Part shown: positions 33,201 to 35,362 of the stretch, piece by piece
How positions within the stretch are numbered: position 1 is the stretch's first letter
How the letters are laid out: the number at the start of each line of letters is the position of its first letter
From: [Phormidium] sp. LEGE 05292
GTDB lineage: Bacteria; Cyanobacteriota; Cyanobacteriia; Cyanobacteriales; Aerosakkonemataceae
DNA: 35,362 nt
Direction of reading: 5' to 3'
NCBI RefSeq assembly: GCF_015207735.1
Contig: NZ_JADEWG010000067.1
Location: 1 to 35,362, forward strand
The notes under the pieces: generated by a model
Told to the model about the DNA's origin: nothing
Databases searched by the model: none
Seen by the model: only the letters and a program-made list of their open reading frames with translations
Translations under genes and position numbers: made by a program

Positions 33201-33609
33201 AACCAATATCACAAATGATTAAAAAAGGTGGTTGAGGTTCTAAATGACGAGTGTAGGAAAGTCCTTGCACAAAGGCTTTTTGCATTTCCTTTAAATAACT
33301 TGCCGTTCCCCGCTTGGCTGTACCTTTCCCCGCAACTTCCCCCCCTTGCTTAGCCTCAATTACAAAATGCCCCTGTTTATAAAAATCCACCAAGCAAGTC
33401 GTCACCTTACCACTAGGATGAGGAATTTTTACATCCTTTTCAAAGCAAAAAGGATCGCCAACAATACTACCCTTAGCCGGAGGCGGTTCAACGTCCAAAG
33501 CTTCACATAAATCCAGAAAAAATGAGTCTTTATTAGCTCTTTCGTCCCCGCTTGAGCTTTGCCATCGTTTCAGGAACTCTTGTACCCGTTGCAAATCTGA
33601 CTCATTCAT
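30208..33609 (-). CDS. Single-chain type IIL/IIG restriction-modification enzyme (MmeI-like), 1133 aa
   Basis: Near the N-terminus, [16 protein letters not shown] supplies a PD-(D/E)xK nuclease site: Asp75, Glu85 and Lys87. A helical spacer follows. The methyltransferase has motif I [19 protein letters not shown] near residue 400 and motif [10 protein letters not shown] near 565, as in N6-adenine (gamma-class) enzymes. The region after about 740 ([30 protein letters not shown]..., then [19 protein letters not shown]) looks like the target-recognition part of MmeI-type proteins. A C-terminal helical domain ends in what looks like a winged helix ([33 protein letters not shown]). One protein would thus both cut and methylate. 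No separate specificity or helicase gene is adjacent. BREX PglX-like methylases are an alternative, but the N-terminal nuclease speaks for MmeI. Confidence 0.88.
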   Translation of the reverse strand: [1133 protein letters not shown]

Positions 33610-34302
33610 TTTGGCAACTTAGCTAAGTTTCTCATAACAGAAGAATTAACAACTCTCACCCGTCCCTACAAAGCCTTCTTCCCTTCTACCTTCTGTCTTC
33701 TTGCACTAGTGCCCTAAAAACCTGGCTTCAGGCATTGTCCAAGTAATAATTTTTATCATTATTATACTGACTCAATTTTTGCTGGTAATCGCCTATATTG
33801 AGGCTTTTGATGCAAAAATACAAATAATTACTCTCAATTACTTAACTAATCTTTCTTTAGATGCAAGCATTGTTGTTGCTGTAGCTGCTAGACTTCCACC
33901 TTAGTTATATATGAAGCTGTTGTTTTAATATAAAAAAGCTCCTATTGTGTCAAGGCAATTAAGACTGAGAATTTTAGATAACATATTATTAGTAACTTTA
34001 CTAGTATCCACTGCAAGACACAAATGCGTAAACATACCTATGTCTTTGTGCATATCGATTACCTTAATAAGTAAATTCCATTAACTATGATGCAAAAATT
34101 TGCGTTTAATCATAAGTAAACATACACAAAACTTTATGGGGATCAATCATAATCGTATTATATTAAGAGATTTTACGTAAAGGATCAGCAAATTTTAAAT
34201 TATCCTAAAGATAGATGGATTCCCTAATAGAGCGATTTTAAACTATAAAAGTAATCTAATTCTCGGCTGTCGATCGAGCGGTTAGTCAACAAGGAGAGTA
34301 AA
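33610..34302. other. AT-rich spacer of about 690 bp without a recognisable gene
   Basis: No ORF of good quality is seen on either strand. It holds a weak hairpin TAATAAT/ATTATTA (33744-33764), scattered AT-rich stretches that could be promoters, and a pyrimidine-rich block near 33660-33710. The end (34291-34298, AAGGAGAG) is a strong ribosome site for a small ORF. Confidence 0.6.
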
Positions 34303-34380
34303 TTGTTCCGATTAATTAAATCTCCCTTAAAGACAGTTAAAGCTAATGAAATCCTTAGTATTAAATCGCACTTTTGTTAA
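34303..34380 (+). CDS. Possible 25-aa leader peptide with TTG start
   Basis: The strong Shine-Dalgarno AAGGAGAG ends 4 nt before TTG, which opens a reading frame (M)FRLIKSPLKTVKANEILS... ending at TAA. It overlaps the start of the following 51-aa ORF by 35 bp in another frame. The peptide is basic and short. Such an arrangement could couple or attenuate translation of the next ORF; equally, the ribosome site may be chance. Confidence 0.3.
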   Translation: MFRLIKSPLKTVKANEILSIKSHFC

Positions 34381-34501
34381 TAGGTTACTCAGTACTTTCG
34401 CTGAGCAGTCTACTGAGAATTGGGAGCAATTTTTTAAAAAAGTTTATCTAGGCGGTGAGTTAAGTTATGAAGCGACCAATCAGAAACTAATTCAGAAATA
34501 A
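34346..34501 (+). CDS. Small hypothetical protein, 51 aa
   Basis: An intact ORF: MKSLVLNRTFVNRLLSTF, then a polar part (AEQSTENWEQFFKKVYLGGE) and a final helix (YEATNQKLIQK). It shows no TM segment. Composition looks protein-like (Trp, Tyr, Gly and balanced charges), unlike the AT-rich non-coding shadows nearby. There is no ribosome site just before its ATG; the strong one lies 43 nt upstream at the TTG ORF. It precedes the zinc-ribbon gene by 94 bp on the same strand. I do not recognise the family. Confidence 0.5.
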   Translation: MKSLVLNRTFVNRLLSTFAEQSTENWEQFFKKVYLGGELSYEATNQKLIQK

Positions 34502-34595
34502 CATCATTAATCATGGTCGATTTCATTTACTCAATTTCATTTCATCCTGTGTATCTAGTTTTAATTAAGTAATTTTTTGAACAGAGGCAAATACA

Positions 34596-34781
34596 ATGAA
34601 TAGCCGCAGTAATACTTGTCCATTTTGTGGAAGTTCACTGCTTCGCCACATTCGCCATCAAGGTGTTTATTGGTTTTGCAGCAGTTGTTATCAGGAAGTG
34701 CCTTCTCTGACTTCAATGGTTATGTCCCGTCGTGATAAAGTAGGACAGCAGTCGCGTCCGCTGACGACAGTGGGTTCCTAA
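34596..34781 (+). CDS. Small zinc-ribbon protein, 61 aa
   Basis: Four cysteines in two CxxC pairs, Cys8/Cys11 (CPFC) and Cys28/Cys31 (CSSC), form a zinc ribbon with an aromatic-rich middle (LLRHIRHQGVYWFC). A polar tail with SRRDKVGQQSRPLTT follows. The pattern is familiar from small cyanobacterial proteins, but I know of no assigned function. AGAGG stands about 10 nt before the ATG. The stop codon is followed within 5 bp by the dehydrogenase reading frame. Confidence 0.8.
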   Translation: MNSRSNTCPFCGSSLLRHIRHQGVYWFCSSCYQEVPSLTSMVMSRRDKVGQQSRPLTTVGS

Positions 34782-34785
34782 AGTT

Positions 34786-35362
34786 TTGTTAGGTGCGGTA
34801 CTTTACGGTCAAGAAGATTTACGTCTGGAATCAGTAGCAGATCCGATCCCTGATTCCCAGGAAATAATTATTCAAGTCGGCGTAGCAACAACTTGTGGCA
34901 CCGACTTGAAAGTATGGCGCAGGGGTGGTCATGCGAAGATGTTGCGACCGCCGACGCTGTTTGGTCATGAAGCAGCAGGTAGAATTGTGGCGATCGGCAA
35001 AGATGTTCCAGGTTGGCAAGTTGGCGATCGCGTAGTTGCCAATAACTCTGCTCCTTGCATGAATTGTTTCTTTTGTCAACGCCAAGAATATTCCCTCTGC
35101 CCGAATTTAACTTGGAATAATGGCACTTTTGCCGAATATTTAAAGATTCCCGCCCAAATTGTTAAACATAATTTATTACCAATTCCCGATGATTTGCCCG
35201 ATGCTTTGGCATCAATGACCGAACCTCTAGCTTGTGTATTGCATGGGGTAGCAAGGTCGAACATTAAAAATGGCGATCGCGTAGTAGTAATTGGAGATGG
35301 TGCGATCGGTCTAATGTTCGTCGCCGCGATCGCCCAACAAGGGGAGATGGGGAGATGGGGAG
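34786..35362 (+). CDS. Zinc-dependent alcohol-dehydrogenase-family protein, 3'-truncated
   Basis: A medium-chain dehydrogenase: LGAVLYGQEDLRLESV at the start, catalytic-zinc Cys in TTCGTDLKVW, GHEAAGRIVAIG with the second zinc ligand, the structural zinc cluster CMNCFFCQRQEYSLC, and VVVIGDGAIGLMFVAAIA, the start of the Rossmann nucleotide-binding domain. The only initiation codon before the conserved part is TTG (a stop lies 22 nt upstream), with no clear ribosome site. After about 185 residues the frame runs into the GGGGAGAT repeat, giving GEMGRWG in place of family sequence. Most of the cofactor domain is therefore missing, through contig end, misassembly or real repeat insertion. The substrate is not known. 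Confidence 0.85.
   Translation, partial: MLGAVLYGQEDLRLESVADPIPDSQEIIIQVGVATTCGTDLKVWRRGGHAKMLRPPTLFGHEAAGRIVAIGKDVPGWQVGDRVVANNSAPCMNCFFCQRQEYSLCPNLTWNNGTFAEYLKIPAQIVKHNLLPIPDDLPDALASMTEPLACVLHGVARSNIKNGDRVVVIGDGAIGLMFVAAIAQQGEMGRWG
35341..35362. repeat. (GGGGAGAT)n at the right edge, inside the dehydrogenase frame
   Basis: Nearly three units of GGGGAGAT close the window. They are the reverse complement of the (CCCCATCT)n at the left edge. Confidence 0.9.

Overview
The window looks like a piece of a filamentous, Oscillatoriales- or Nostocales-like cyanobacterial chromosome. CGATCG/GCGATCGC (HIP1-type) sites are frequent, intergenic spaces carry short tandem repeats and palindromes typical of such genomes, and many proteins are of cyanobacterial type. 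These include the HNH endonuclease with its alr0857-like neighbour, the J-domain/TPR protein next to hisZ, the ribbon-helix-helix protein and a small zinc-ribbon protein. Both ends of the window stop in the same octamer repeat (CCCCATCT on the left, its complement on the right), so this is probably a contig bounded by a repeat.

Layout. 1-2.9 kb: a glutathionyl-hydroquinone reductase with a small membrane protein upstream, a four-copy tandem repeat of about 119 bp, a HAD phosphatase, a MITE-like repeat and a small unknown protein. 2.9-13.6 kb, all minus strand: a WGR/HEAT protein, a SWIM zinc-finger protein, a structured RNA with the architecture of a retron msr-msd, an uncharacterised ThuA-like protein, a retron-type reverse transcriptase and a large hybrid histidine kinase. 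13.9-17.4 kb: an ATPase/PIN-nuclease gene pair, a ribbon-helix-helix protein, and an HNH endonuclease preceded by a hairpin-rich leader. 17.6-20.5 kb: a membrane-anchored Hsp70-like ATPase with a two-TM partner. 20.8-22.2 kb: a CDF metal transporter and tRNA-Ser(GGA) with a second copy of its 3' half, which looks like a scar of site-specific integration. 22.3-29.8 kb: mostly core metabolism (2Fe-2S ferredoxin, SNase-like lipoprotein, inositol-monophosphatase-family enzyme, J/TPR protein, HisZ, bacterial-type ferredoxin, LivF-type ABC ATPase, JAMM protease, MoeB-rhodanese). 30.2-33.6 kb: a single-chain type IIL/IIG restriction-modification protein. 33.6-35.4 kb: an AT-rich spacer, small ORFs, a zinc-ribbon protein and a truncated zinc-dependent dehydrogenase.

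The main result is the retron locus. On the minus strand, RNA at 8560-8330 has near-perfect 15-nt a1/a2 end repeats, a short msr-like hairpin and a 21-bp msd-like stem. It is followed by a 298-aa protein and then by an RT with the retron marks NAQPH (region X), YADD and VTG (region Y), plus an unusual N-terminal extension of about 170 residues. I do not recognise the 298-aa protein as any retron effector I know, so this may be an undescribed retron type. The SWIM gene ends only 10 nt before the RNA, so it and the WGR gene may also belong. With the ATPase/PIN pair, the Hsp70/membrane pair and the MmeI-like enzyme, the window resembles a loose defence-gene neighbourhood set in ordinary chromosome.
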